NCBI GenBank assembly: GCA_003755025.1
Contig: RJVL01000004.1
Coordinates: forward strand, 62,001 to 126,000
Length of the DNA stretch: 64,000 bases
From: Diaphorobacter nitroreducens
GTDB lineage: Bacteria > Pseudomonadota > Gammaproteobacteria > Burkholderiales > Burkholderiaceae_C
Direction of reading: 5' to 3'
Shown here: positions 1 to 9,490 of the stretch, piece after piece
How positions within the stretch are numbered: position 1 is the first letter of the stretch
How the letters are laid out: every line of letters begins with the position of its first letter
Notes under the pieces: model-generated
What the model saw: only the letters and a program-made list of their open reading frames with translations
Databases searched by the model: none
What the model was told of the DNA's origin: nothing
Made by a program: the position numbers and the translations under genes

Positions 1-1
1 C

Positions 2-3000
2 CTGACCTCGGGCACGCGCATGCAGCTTGTCTTTGGCAAGGGCGTGGCCACGCCCAGCGGCGTGGCGAACACGGTGGAAAAGCGCTTTGCCTTCCAGGTG
101 CGCGAGCCCTTTGCCGTGGAGTTCCAGTGCGAGCGCGAGAACGCCCAGGCCGCGTGCCTGCCGATCCGTCCCATGGTGCTGTCGTTCAACGCACCCGTGT
201 CGCGCAAGGTGGCGGCGGGCATACGTCTGAAGTCCAGCTACGAAACGCTGCTGCCGCGTTTTGAGGGCGAAGGGGAGGGCACGGCCGCGCAGCCGGGCGA
301 CACGCTGGTGAATGCCGTGCGCTTCGGCGTGCCGCTGGCCGAGAGCACGTCCTTCACGGTGGAGCTGCCGGCGGACTTTCGCGATGCCGCGGGGCGCGCG
401 CCGCGCAATGTGGCGAGCTTCCCGCTCAAGGTGGCCACGGGCGGCATGCCGCCGCTGGCCAAGTTTGCGGCGGCGCCTTTTGGCATCGTCGAGCGCTTTG
501 CCGAAGGCCCGGCCGAGGACCACCCGCCCGCGCTGCTGCCCGTGACGCTGCGCAAGGTGGAACCCGCGCTGCGCGTGCAGGGCCTGCAACCCGCGTCCAC
601 CCCCGAGGCGCCGGCAGGCCGGGTGCGCACGCTGCAGCCCGGCGGCGATGCGGAGATCATCGCCTGGATGCGCAAGGTGCGCCGCTACCACGGCGCGCTG
701 GTGGAGCGTGGGCAGGCCCGCAGGGACGGCGTGAGCACCCTGCCCCAGCCGCTGCAGGGGCAGGAGAACAAGGAGTACGTGCAGACCCGCATGCTGTCGC
801 TGCTGGCCGGCCAGAGCGGCGCCAAGGCGCTGGAGCTGCCCCGCGCCGCGGCAGCGGACCCGCGGCCGTTCGAGGTCGTGGGCATACCGCTGGCGCCGGG
901 TTTCCATGTGGTGGAGGTGGCGTCGCAGGCGCTGGGCGGCGCGCTGCTGGACGAGCGCCACGGCGCCGGCCGCACCATGTATGTGCGCACGGCGGCGCTG
1001 GTGACCAACCTGGGTGTGCATTTCAAGCTGGGCCGCGAGAACGCGCTGGCCTGGGTGACCACGCTGGACAAAGGGCAGCCCGTGCCGGGCGCGAGCGTGC
1101 GCGTGTCCGATTGCCGGGGCCGCCTGCTGGCCCAGGCGCAGACCGATGCGCAGGGTATTGCGCGCTTTGACGGACTGTCGCCCGAGCCGCCGCGCTGCGG
1201 CGACGCAGACGGCTACGACGACTACGGCGATGGCTCGCAGGCCTACTTCGTGAGCGCGCGCCACCGCGGCGCGGACGGGGTGGAGGATCTGGCCTTTGCC
1301 TGGAGCGACTGGCAGCGCGGCATCGAGCCCTGGCGCTTCAACCTGCCCACCAGCAGCGACCCGCGCCCGGATACCGTGGCCCACACCATCTTCGACCGCA
1401 CGCTGCTGCGCGCGGGCGAGACCGTGTCCATGAAGCACGTGCTGCGTCTGCAGAACCGCCAGGGCTTTGCGCTGCCGCAGGAGCGGCCGTCGGAACTGGC
1501 GATCACCCACGTCGGCAGCGGCCAGCAGTTCACCCAGCCGCTGCAGTGGCGCAAGACGGGCACGGGCGGTCTGTCGGCCACCAGCGAGTTCGCGGTGCCG
1601 CCGGCCGCCAAGCTGGGCCTGTACCAGGTGGAACTGCGCGGCGCTGACGTCAATGGGGGCGAGCGCTCGTTCGAGTCCGGGAGCTTCCGCGTGGAAGAGT
1701 TCCGCCTGCCGGTGCTGGAAGGGCGTATCGCGCCCGCGGACAGCAAGCCGCTGGTGCGCGTGCGCTCGGTGCCGGCCGACGTGCGGGTGGGCTACGTGTC
1801 TGGCGGCCCTGCCGGCCAGTTGCCAGTGCGCGTGTCGGCCATGGTGCGCGGCAAGTTCCTGCAGTTCGGCGACTTCGACGCCTTCAGCTTCCAGCCGCCC
1901 CGCAAGCGCGGCGCGCAGGCGGGCGATGACGACGAGGAGCCCGCGGCGCGGCAGGACACGCGCGTGGTGGCCGACAAGCTGGCGCTCACGCTGGACAAGA
2001 GCGGCGCGGGTCGCGTGACCATCGAAGAACTGCCCCCGGCCCGCCAGGCGCAGGACCTGGTGCTGGAGGCCACCTATGCCGACCCCAATGGCGAGGTGCA
2101 GACGGTGCGCAGCACGCACACGCTGTGGCCGGCCGCCGTGGTGGCGGGCGTGAAGACCGAGGGCTGGGCATCGGCTGCGAGCCGCGTGCGCTTCCAGGCG
2201 CTGGCGCTGTCGCTGCAGGGCCAGCCCCAGGCCGGTGTGCCCCTGGCCGTGCAGGCCATCGCGCATGTCACCACCACCAGCCGCAAGCGCATGGTGGGAG
2301 GCTTTTACAGCTACGACAACAAGACCGAGACCAAGGACCTGGGCACCGTGTGCACCGGCAAAAGCGACAGCCGCGGCCTGCTGCTGTGCGACGCCAAGCT
2401 GGACGAGCCCGGCGAGGTGGAGCTGGTGGTCACTGCGCGCGACAAGGACGGCAACGAGGCCCAGGCCGCGTCCTCCGTCTGGGTCACGCGGCGCGGCGAG
2501 CTGTGGTTTGGCGGCGAGGACCATGACCGCATCGACGTGCTGCCTGAGAAGAAGAGTTACCAGCCCGGCGAGACCGCGCGGCTGCAGGTGCGCATGCCGT
2601 TCCGCCATGCCACGGCGCTGGTCAGCGTGGAACGCGAGGGCATCATCGACACGCGCGTGGTGCAGCTCAATGGCCAGGACCCCACGGTGCAGGTACAGAT
2701 CGGGCAGGACTGGAGCCCCAACGTCTACGTGAGCGTGCTGGCGCTGCGCGGGCGTTTGCGCGAGGTGCCCTGGTACAGCTTCTTCACCTGGGGCTTCAAG
2801 GCGCCGCGCGAATGGTGGAACGCCTTCTGGTACGAGGGCCGCGAGTACGTCGCCCCCACGGCGATGGTGGACCTGTCCAAGCCCGCCTACCGGCTGGGCG
2901 TGGCCGAGCTGCGTGTGGGCCATGCCGCGCACCAGATCGCGGTGCAGGTCAAGGCCGACAAGGACAGCTACCCGGTGCGCGGCAAGGCGCAGGTCACCAT

Positions 3001-5395
3001 CACCGCCACGCTGCCGGACGGCAAGCCCGCTGCCGGCGCCGAGGTGGCGCTGGCCGCCGTAGACCAGGCGCTGCTGGAACTGATGCCCAACACCAGCTGG
3101 AACCTGCTGGAGGCCATGCTGCAGCGCCGGGCGTGGGGCGTGGAGACTTCCACCGCGCAGATGGAGATCATCGGCCGGCGCCACTACGGCAAGAAGGCCG
3201 TGCCCGCGGGCGGCGGCGGCGGCCACACGGCCACGCGCGAGCTGCTGGACACGCTGCTGCTATGGAAGCCCGCCATTCAGCTGGACGCGAACGGCCGGGC
3301 GCAGGTGACCGTGCCGCTCAACGACGCGCTCACCACCTTCAGGGTGGTGGCGGTGGCGGATGCGGGAACGGGCCTGTTCGGCACCGGCGCCACGAGCATC
3401 CGCGCCACGCAGGACCTGCAGATCATCAGCGGCCTGCCGCCGCTGGTGCGCGAGGAGGACCAGTTCCGCGCCCAGCTCACGCTGCGCAACACCACCAAGG
3501 CGGCGATGAAGGTCGAGGTCACGCCGCGTGCCACGCTGCTGCAGCTGAACCAGCAGACCGTAGAGATCCCCGCGGGCGAGTCGCGCGAGGTGGCGTGGTC
3601 CGTCACCGCGCCCGCGCAGCTGGCGCAGACGCGTGCCCAGGCGCTGCTGTGGGAGATCGAGGCGCGCGATACGGTGAGCGGCGCACGCGATGCGCTCAAG
3701 GTGACCCAGCGGCTGGTGCCGGCCGTGCCGCTGGCCGTGCAGCAGGCCACGCTGGTGCAACTGGACGGCAGCTTCCAGACGGAGGCGGCGCCGCCCGCCG
3801 GTGCGCTGCAGGGGCGCGGCGGCCTCAAGCTGGCGCTGCAGCCCCGGCTGGCCGAGGGCCTGCCCGGCGTGCGCGACTGGTGGGCCAACTACCCGTTCGC
3901 CTGCCTGGAGCAAAAGGCCAGCAAGGCCATCGGCCTGCGCGATGCCGCGCTGTGGCGCAGCGTGGCCGCGCAGATGCCCACTTACCTGGACGGCGACGGC
4001 CTGGCCTACTACTTCCCGCCGAGCGAAGGCAGCGCGAACCGGGGCAGCGACACGCTCACCGCCTACCTGCTGGCCGCCACGCACGAAGCGGCCGCGCTGT
4101 ACCCCGAGTTCACGCTGCCTGTCGAAGTGCGCGAGGCCATGGAGCGCGGGCTGACGGCCTTCGTGGAAGGGCGCATCCAACGCGACTTCTGGAGCCCGCG
4201 CAAGGATATGGACCTGCGCAAGCTGGCGGCCATCGAGGCGCTGTCGCGCACGGGCCATGCCCCGGCGCGGCTGCTAGAGAGCATCACCATCGCGCCCAAC
4301 CAGTGGCCGACGCACGCGGTGATCGACTGGATCAACGTGCTCAAGCGGGTGCAGGGCGTGCCGCAGCGCGAGCAGCGCCTGGCCGAGGCGATGCAGATCC
4401 TCAGGGGCCGCCTGTCCTACCAGGGCACCAAGCTGCTGTTCAGCACCGAGCAGCACGACTACTGGTGGTGGCTGATGCAGAACGGCGACGTGAACACCGC
4501 GCGCCTGATGCTGGCCGTGCTGGACGACCCCGCGTGGAAGGACGACATGGGGCGCCTGGCCAGCGGCTTCATCGCGCGCCAGCAGGGCGGCGCATGGCAC
4601 ACCACCACGGCCAACCTGTGGGGCGGGCTGGCGCTGGAGAAGTTCAGCGCCCGCTTTGAAGCCACGCCCGTGGCCGGCACCACCCGCGCCACGCTCGGCG
4701 GCCACAGCGCCAGCGTGGACTGGGCCAAGGTGGAGCCGGCCAAGGCCAGCGACGCCGCGGGCGCCGCGCACCAGACCCGCTGGTTCGGCGCGCCAGCGGC
4801 GCCCGGCATGCTCAAGAACAACGGCATGTTCCTGCCGTGGGGCACGGGCGCTGGCGCGGCGCAGCCGCTCGTGGTCACGCACCAGGGGCCGGGCAAGCCG
4901 TGGCTCACGCTGCAGTCGGTGGCGGCCGTGCCGCGCCAGCAGCCGTTCAGCGCGGGCTACACCCTCAAGCGCACGGTCACGCCGGTTGAGCAGGCCGACA
5001 AGGCACTGCCCGCGGGCAGCTACTCGCGCGGCGACGTGCTGCGCGTGACGCTGGAGGTGACCAGTACGGCCGACATGACCTGGGTGGCGATCACCGATCC
5101 CATCCCCGCAGGGGCGACCATCCTGGGCAGCGGCCTGGGACGCGACTCCGAGATCGCCACGCAGGGCGAAAAGCGCGAGGGCCGGGGCTGGCCCGCGTTC
5201 GAGGAGCGCGGCTTCGAGTCCTTCCGCAGCTACTACGAGTACCTGCCCAAAGGCACGGTGACGATGCAGTACACCGTGCGCCTGAACAATGCGGGCGACT
5301 TTGCGCTGCCGCCCAGCCGCGTCGAGGCACTGTACGCGCCCGAGATGTTCGGCGAGGCACCGAATGCGCGGGTGAAGGTCGAGGCGGCGAAATAG
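2..5395 (+). CDS. Alpha-2-macroglobulin family protein (YfhM-like), 5' end outside the window
   Basis: Large periplasm-facing protease-trap protein; the reading frame is open from base 2, so the start and signal peptide lie upstream and at least 1797 residues are present. Bacterial YfhM-type proteins are about 1650-2000 residues, so little is missing. The hallmark thioester motif CLEQ is encoded at 3902-3913, inside a YPFACLEQKASKAIGLR context, which marks the thioester class able to bind attacking proteases covalently. Repeated beta-sandwich (MG-type) segments fill the first two thirds, an alpha-helical TED-like region follows the thioester, and the end looks like a receptor-binding-type domain. 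In Escherichia coli yfhM sits beside pbpC; here pbpC is about 10 kb downstream on the same strand, which suggests the old linkage has been split by inserted transport genes. Confidence 0.93.
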   Translation: MTSGTRMQLVFGKGVATPSGVANTVEKRFAFQVREPFAVEFQCERENAQAACLPIRPMVLSFNAPVSRKVAAGIRLKSSYETLLPRFEGEGEGTAAQPGDTLVNAVRFGVPLAESTSFTVELPADFRDAAGRAPRNVASFPLKVATGGMPPLAKFAAAPFGIVERFAEGPAEDHPPALLPVTLRKVEPALRVQGLQPASTPEAPAGRVRTLQPGGDAEIIAWMRKVRRYHGALVERGQARRDGVSTLPQPLQGQENKEYVQTRMLSLLAGQSGAKALELPRAAAADPRPFEVVGIPLAPGFHVVEVASQALGGALLDERHGAGRTMYVRTAALVTNLGVHFKLGRENALAWVTTLDKGQPVPGASVRVSDCRGRLLAQAQTDAQGIARFDGLSPEPPRCGDADGYDDYGDGSQAYFVSARHRGADGVEDLAFAWSDWQRGIEPWRFNLPTSSDPRPDTVAHTIFDRTLLRAGETVSMKHVLRLQNRQGFALPQERPSELAITHVGSGQQFTQPLQWRKTGTGGLSATSEFAVPPAAKLGLYQVELRGADVNGGERSFESGSFRVEEFRLPVLEGRIAPADSKPLVRVRSVPADVRVGYVSGGPAGQLPVRVSAMVRGKFLQFGDFDAFSFQPPRKRGAQAGDDDEEPAARQDTRVVADKLALTLDKSGAGRVTIEELPPARQAQDLVLEATYADPNGEVQTVRSTHTLWPAAVVAGVKTEGWASAASRVRFQALALSLQGQPQAGVPLAVQAIAHVTTTSRKRMVGGFYSYDNKTETKDLGTVCTGKSDSRGLLLCDAKLDEPGEVELVVTARDKDGNEAQAASSVWVTRRGELWFGGEDHDRIDVLPEKKSYQPGETARLQVRMPFRHATALVSVEREGIIDTRVVQLNGQDPTVQVQIGQDWSPNVYVSVLALRGRLREVPWYSFFTWGFKAPREWWNAFWYEGREYVAPTAMVDLSKPAYRLGVAELRVGHAAHQIAVQVKADKDSYPVRGKAQVTITATLPDGKPAAGAEVALAAVDQALLELMPNTSWNLLEAMLQRRAWGVETSTAQMEIIGRRHYGKKAVPAGGGGGHTATRELLDTLLLWKPAIQLDANGRAQVTVPLNDALTTFRVVAVADAGTGLFGTGATSIRATQDLQIISGLPPLVREEDQFRAQLTLRNTTKAAMKVEVTPRATLLQLNQQTVEIPAGESREVAWSVTAPAQLAQTRAQALLWEIEARDTVSGARDALKVTQRLVPAVPLAVQQATLVQLDGSFQTEAAPPAGALQGRGGLKLALQPRLAEGLPGVRDWWANYPFACLEQKASKAIGLRDAALWRSVAAQMPTYLDGDGLAYYFPPSEGSANRGSDTLTAYLLAATHEAAALYPEFTLPVEVREAMERGLTAFVEGRIQRDFWSPRKDMDLRKLAAIEALSRTGHAPARLLESITIAPNQWPTHAVIDWINVLKRVQGVPQREQRLAEAMQILRGRLSYQGTKLLFSTEQHDYWWWLMQNGDVNTARLMLAVLDDPAWKDDMGRLASGFIARQQGGAWHTTTANLWGGLALEKFSARFEATPVAGTTRATLGGHSASVDWAKVEPAKASDAAGAAHQTRWFGAPAAPGMLKNNGMFLPWGTGAGAAQPLVVTHQGPGKPWLTLQSVAAVPRQQPFSAGYTLKRTVTPVEQADKALPAGSYSRGDVLRVTLEVTSTADMTWVAITDPIPAGATILGSGLGRDSEIATQGEKREGRGWPAFEERGFESFRSYYEYLPKGTVTMQYTVRLNNAGDFALPPSRVEALYAPEMFGEAPNARVKVEAAK

Positions 5396-5935
5396 GGCAG
5401 CAGTGGCTGAGGCAATATTTGGTTGCTTCAGGCGCTGTGTTGGCGATCGGTGAGGCCGTTTACAGGCCCATTCGCGGCGCCGCCGTTGCCGGTCGCTGGC
5501 CTGGTCGGGCGTCTGGCTGCTGCCGTGCCTGCCGTTCCCTCCGCCCAGGCCGGCGCGGGCGGCGCTGCTCAGGCTGTTTACGGTCCATTGGGCGTATTTG
5601 GCGTGCGGCGCCTTGGGCAAGGCTCCGGCCTTTCGAGGTGCAGCCTTCGCCAGAGTTGACATCGAGGGGACGGTGCGGACGGGTGTGTGCAGAGGGCGCT
5701 GACGGGCGGGATGACCCCGGACGGTGGGGATGCACGGCTGTCCGCCATCCTTGGCGATGCCCAGACGTTCTCGCGCCACATTGGGTAGGTGACGGCCCGC
5801 CAGGGGCGCGTCGCTCGCACCGAGTTGGAGTACCTTGACTGACGGCGTGCGCATCGCTTCGGGGCGCTGTATGCTGACTGGCGCGTGCCGCGATGCACGC
5901 CTGCTGCTCGTCATGCACTGCTCCAAGGAGTTCCT
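5396..5935. other. 540-base intergenic region without a recognisable gene
   Basis: Between the macroglobulin stop and the BCCT transporter. Short open frames exist on both strands but none has a good ribosome binding site plus recognisable protein, and they overlap each other in GC-rich sequence. It probably holds the transporter promoter, but I could not pick a convincing -35/-10 pair. The AAGGAG at 5925-5930 is the ribosome binding site of the next gene. Confidence 0.5.
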
Positions 5936-8032
5936 ATGTCGAATGAACGCTCCCTCTCTGGCGGTCACGGCTCTGGGCCGCAGGGGCAGCCGCCTGCGGC
6001 CGGCTCCGAGGCAGGCCCACGGTTTACGTTTTCGGCTCCGGTGGTGGTTCCGTCATTGCTGGTGCTGGGCTTGCTGCTGGTGCTGTGCGGCATGTTCCCG
6101 CAGCAGGCTGTCCGCTTTTTCACCGGTGTGCAGGTCTGGGTGGTGGGCCACTTTGACTGGTTTTACAGCGCAGCGGTAACGCTGTTCCTGGTCTTTCTGG
6201 CGCTGGTGGCGGCCAGCAGTTTTGGCGACATCCGCCTGGGCCCCGATGATGCGAAGCCCGATTTCAGCTTTCTGTCGTGGACCGCGATGCTGTTTGCCGC
6301 AGGCATGGGCATCGGGCTCATGTACTTTGGCGTGGGCGAGCCGCTGCAGCACTACATCAAACCGCCCATGGCGCCGGCAGGCACGGCCAACGCGGCGCGC
6401 GAGGCCCTGCAGTCCACGTTTTTTCACTGGGGGTTTCATGCCTGGGCGGTGTACGGCACCATGGGACTGGTGCTGGCGTATTTCGGCTTTCGCTACAACC
6501 TGCCGCTGACCATGCGGTCGGGCCTGTACCCGCTGCTGCAGCAGCGCATCAACGGGCCCATCGGACATACGGTGGATGCTTTCGCGCTCGTGGGTACCAT
6601 CGCGGGCATTGCCACCACGCTGGGTTATGGCGCGCTGCAGCTGGCTGCAGGCATTGGACTGTTGACCGGCTGGGACACCAACACCGCGCTGTTTCGCGTG
6701 GCCGTGGTCGCCGTGGTGGCGATCCTGGCCGGGCTGTCAGCCGTCACGGGTTTGGACAAAGGGGTGCGCGTTCTGTCCGAGTTCAACCTGGCGCTGTCCT
6801 TCGTGCTACTGGCTTTCGTCATCGCTTTCGGGCCCACCGTCCATCTGTTCCAGGCGCTGAGCGAGAACGTCGGCAACTATTTCTCCGGCCTGGTGCAGAT
6901 GTCGCTGCGCACCTTTGCCTACGAGGCACCGCAGCAGCCCGGCTGGTACGGCGACTGGACGGTGCTGTACTGGGCATGGTGGATCTCCTGGTCGCCCTTC
7001 GTGGGCATGTTCATTGCGCGCATCTCACGCGGGCGTACTGTGCGCGAATTCATCGTCGGCGTGCTGCTCGTGCCCACCGCATTCAACCTGCTGTGGATGA
7101 CGGCGTTTGGCAACAGTGCCATCTGGATTGACACCCATATGGCGCAGGGCGCGCTGGCCCTGACGGCTGGTAACGTGGATGCGCTGTTGTTTCGCTTCTT
7201 CGAGTACCTGCCGTTCGTGAAAATCGTTTCGTGGCTGGCCATCGTGCTGATCTCGGTGTTCTTCATCACATCTGCCGACTCGGGCGCGTACGTGCTGGAC
7301 GCGATCGCAACGCGAGGCAACCCGCGCTCGCCGGTGTGGCAGCGGCTGTTCTGGGCCGCCGTGCTGGGCGTGACGGCGGCGGTGCTGCTGGTGGCGGGCG
7401 GCCTCAAGGCGCTGCAGGCCTTGACGCTGGCGGCTGCCCTGCCCGTGGCGGCCATCATGGTGGCGCTGTGCTGGGGTCTGTGGCGCGCCATGCAGGCCGA
7501 CCGCGCCCATGCCTCGCAAGATCTGGCCATGGCCACCAACTTCTGGAGCGGGCAGCACTGGCGCAAGCGGCTGGAGCAGATCGTGCACCAGCCCACGCGC
7601 GCTGACGTGCTGCGCTTCATGCAGGCCACGGTGCTGCCCGCCATGCGCGATGTGGTGGCAGAGTTGGGCCGCCGCGGCGTGCAGGCGCATGTGCAGGACG
7701 ACACCGCCGTTGCCGACCCCGATGCCGCCCAGATCCGCCTGACCATCCCCATGCCCGAGCTGCGCGATTTCGTCTATGGCGTGCGCCCCGTGCGGCGCAA
7801 GCTGCCGGGCTTCATGCTGGCCGAGGTGGCGCCGCAGGACAAGGAGCGGCTCTACGTGGTGGAGCCCATCACCTTTTTTGCCGACGGGCGATCGGGCTAC
7901 GACATCCAGTACCTGCGTGGCGAAGAGGTCATTGCGGACATCCTTCGGCATTACGAGCGCTATCTGTCGGCCAGTGCCAGCCAAAGCACGCAGCTGCTCA
8001 ACCGCGCCCCGGGCCACGACGGGCCCGTGTGA
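5936..8032 (+). CDS. betT: BCCT family betaine/choline/carnitine transporter, BetT-like with C-terminal domain
   Basis: A 698-residue inner-membrane symporter for quaternary ammonium compatible solutes (choline, glycine betaine or carnitine). The core carries about 12 hydrophobic segments and the BCCT signature GDWTVLYWAWWISWSPF followed by VGMFIARISRGRTVREF near residues 338-370. After the last membrane segment a roughly 170-residue cytoplasmic tail (from about residue 530) matches the long regulatory tail typical of BetT rather than of short BetP/ProU-type carriers. The ATG is placed 5 bases after AAGGAG; an upstream in-frame ATG would add 17 residues without a good site. No choline dehydrogenase or betaine aldehyde dehydrogenase gene is nearby, so the substrate is inferred from family only. 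Confidence 0.88.
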   Translation: MSNERSLSGGHGSGPQGQPPAAGSEAGPRFTFSAPVVVPSLLVLGLLLVLCGMFPQQAVRFFTGVQVWVVGHFDWFYSAAVTLFLVFLALVAASSFGDIRLGPDDAKPDFSFLSWTAMLFAAGMGIGLMYFGVGEPLQHYIKPPMAPAGTANAAREALQSTFFHWGFHAWAVYGTMGLVLAYFGFRYNLPLTMRSGLYPLLQQRINGPIGHTVDAFALVGTIAGIATTLGYGALQLAAGIGLLTGWDTNTALFRVAVVAVVAILAGLSAVTGLDKGVRVLSEFNLALSFVLLAFVIAFGPTVHLFQALSENVGNYFSGLVQMSLRTFAYEAPQQPGWYGDWTVLYWAWWISWSPFVGMFIARISRGRTVREFIVGVLLVPTAFNLLWMTAFGNSAIWIDTHMAQGALALTAGNVDALLFRFFEYLPFVKIVSWLAIVLISVFFITSADSGAYVLDAIATRGNPRSPVWQRLFWAAVLGVTAAVLLVAGGLKALQALTLAAALPVAAIMVALCWGLWRAMQADRAHASQDLAMATNFWSGQHWRKRLEQIVHQPTRADVLRFMQATVLPAMRDVVAELGRRGVQAHVQDDTAVADPDAAQIRLTIPMPELRDFVYGVRPVRRKLPGFMLAEVAPQDKERLYVVEPITFFADGRSGYDIQYLRGEEVIADILRHYERYLSASASQSTQLLNRAPGHDGPV

Positions 8033-8356
8033 ACAGAACCCAACCCGCGTGATGGGATGCATACGCCAGACCTGCCCCTGTTCGCCACGGGCCTGAGGAA
8101 GGCTCAGCCCGAGAGAAAGGGGCGGTGTATCTGAGGTATGCAGCCAATGGGGCCCAATAGGTCCGCAGGGCCTGTGCACGAATCGCAGGTGGCTATGTGG
8201 ATCGTGGCAAGTCATGCGGCCGCACCTGGCGATCACCCTCTGCATTCCCCGTTGCTGGTAATGAAAGCGCGGCGGGCAAAGGACTAGGACCGCAGGGGCC
8301 CTGGCAGTGCGCTTGTGCGTAACGCCAGCGTCACAAGCGGTCCCTACACTGCCACG
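8033..8356. other. 324-base intergenic region, nothing identified
   Basis: Between the BCCT transporter and the ABC ATPase gene. No open frame with a start signal and no strong terminator hairpin were seen. A TACACT hexamer ends 7 bases before the ATPase start codon, and no Shine-Dalgarno sequence is visible there. Confidence 0.4.
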
Positions 8357-9397
8357 ATGTCACTGATCGAACTTGATGCGGTTGCCAAGTCCTGGGGGAG
8401 CACCACGGCATTGCAGTCCATGAACCTGCGCATTGAGCCCGGTTCTTTCTGCGTGCTGCTGGGACCCTCGGGCTGCGGCAAATCGACCACGCTGCGCATC
8501 ATTGCGGGGCTGGAGTCACCCACATCGGGCAGCGTGCGCATCGACGGGCAGGACGTCACGCAGCTGCCGCCTGCGCGGCGCGGCATCGCGATGGTGTTTC
8601 AGAACTATGCGCTGTTTCCGCATCTGAGCGTGGCGCAGAACATCGGCTTTGGACTGGCGGTGCGCAAGGTGCCCAAGGCCGAGGCCGCGCAGCGCGTGGC
8701 GCAAGCCGCCGAGCTGCTCGGCCTGGCCCCGCTGCTGGAGCGCCGGCCCGCACAGTTGTCCGGCGGGCAGCAGCAGCGCGTGGCGCTGGGCCGCGCCCTG
8801 GTGGCCCAGGCCCGCGTGTGCCTGATGGACGAGCCGCTGTCCAACCTGGATGCGCAATTGCGCCAGGAGATGCGCACCGAGCTGCGCGAGCTGCAGCAGC
8901 GCCTGGGCCTCACCGTGGTGTACGTGACGCACGACCAGGCCGAGGCCATGAGCATGGCCGACCAGGTGGTGCTGCTGCACCAGGGGCGCGTGGAGCAGTG
9001 CGCGCCGCCGCGCGATGTGTACGCCGCACCCGCTTCCACCTTTGCCGCGCGCTTCATCGGCACGCCCGCCATGAACCTGGTGCGCCTGGAACAGGGCCGC
9101 ATCGCGGGCACCGATATCGCCGTGGGTCGCACGCAGGCGCACTGGCTCGGCCTGCGTCCCGAGGCCGTGGCCCTGGACGATGGCAGCGGTGGGTCGAGCG
9201 GCGTGGCCGCCTCCGTGCACAGCCAGGAATACCTGGGCGCGGATGCCGTGCTGCGCTGCGCCATCGGCACCGAATTCATCACCGTGCGCGCGCCGGGGCA
9301 GCACGCCCCCGCAGCCAACGGCCAGGGTGTGCGCCTGCGGTGGTGCGGGCACGACCAGCATTTCTTTGACGCCCAGGGCCAGCGCCTGGCGGCTTGA
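8357..9397 (+). CDS. ugpC: ABC transporter ATP-binding protein, UgpC/MalK type
   Basis: The 346-residue cytoplasmic ATPase that powers the importer encoded by the following three genes. Walker A GPSGCGKST lies at about residues 36-44, the signature LSGGQQQR at about 134-141 and Walker B with MDEPLSNLD at about 155-163. A C-terminal TOBE/MOP-like extension after residue 240 (GLRPEAV and following) is typical of the UgpC/MalK subclass that serves sugar or glycerol-phosphate importers. The ATG at 8357 begins the conserved MSLIELDAVAKSW stretch; a GTG 14 codons upstream is less likely. Unusually for ugp clusters the ATPase gene comes first, before the binding protein. The substrate, glycerol 3-phosphate or a related phosphodiester, is assigned by family resemblance. 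Confidence 0.88.
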   Translation: MSLIELDAVAKSWGSTTALQSMNLRIEPGSFCVLLGPSGCGKSTTLRIIAGLESPTSGSVRIDGQDVTQLPPARRGIAMVFQNYALFPHLSVAQNIGFGLAVRKVPKAEAAQRVAQAAELLGLAPLLERRPAQLSGGQQQRVALGRALVAQARVCLMDEPLSNLDAQLRQEMRTELRELQQRLGLTVVYVTHDQAEAMSMADQVVLLHQGRVEQCAPPRDVYAAPASTFAARFIGTPAMNLVRLEQGRIAGTDIAVGRTQAHWLGLRPEAVALDDGSGGSSGVAASVHSQEYLGADAVLRCAIGTEFITVRAPGQHAPAANGQGVRLRWCGHDQHFFDAQGQRLAA

Positions 9398-9490
9398 GCC
9401 ACTTCTTACACAGCCTGCGCCGCATGCGCGTGCACGGCGCTGCCTTTCGTTTCCTCTCCCCACTCTTTCCAGACCTCAGGAGCTTTCGCA

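Noticed and set aside
2812-4659. A 615-residue frame inside the macroglobulin gene
   Set aside because: Alternate frame of the recognised macroglobulin; composition is Ala/Gly/Arg-rich noise typical of a shifted frame in high-GC DNA.
5419-5838. Possible small gene between the macroglobulin and BCCT genes
   Set aside because: It starts with TTG without a ribosome binding site, is Arg/Gly/Cys-rich and overlaps equally poor frames on both strands.
4274-5968. A 564-residue leftward frame covering the macroglobulin end and the following gap
   Set aside because: Mostly antisense to the macroglobulin, with no recognisable domain and no start signal; the non-overlapping part alone has no support.
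8311-8359. A leaderless promoter directly before the ugpC-like start
   Set aside because: TACACT lies at a fitting distance from the ATG, but there is no matching -35 hexamer at 16-18 bases, so the evidence is too weak.
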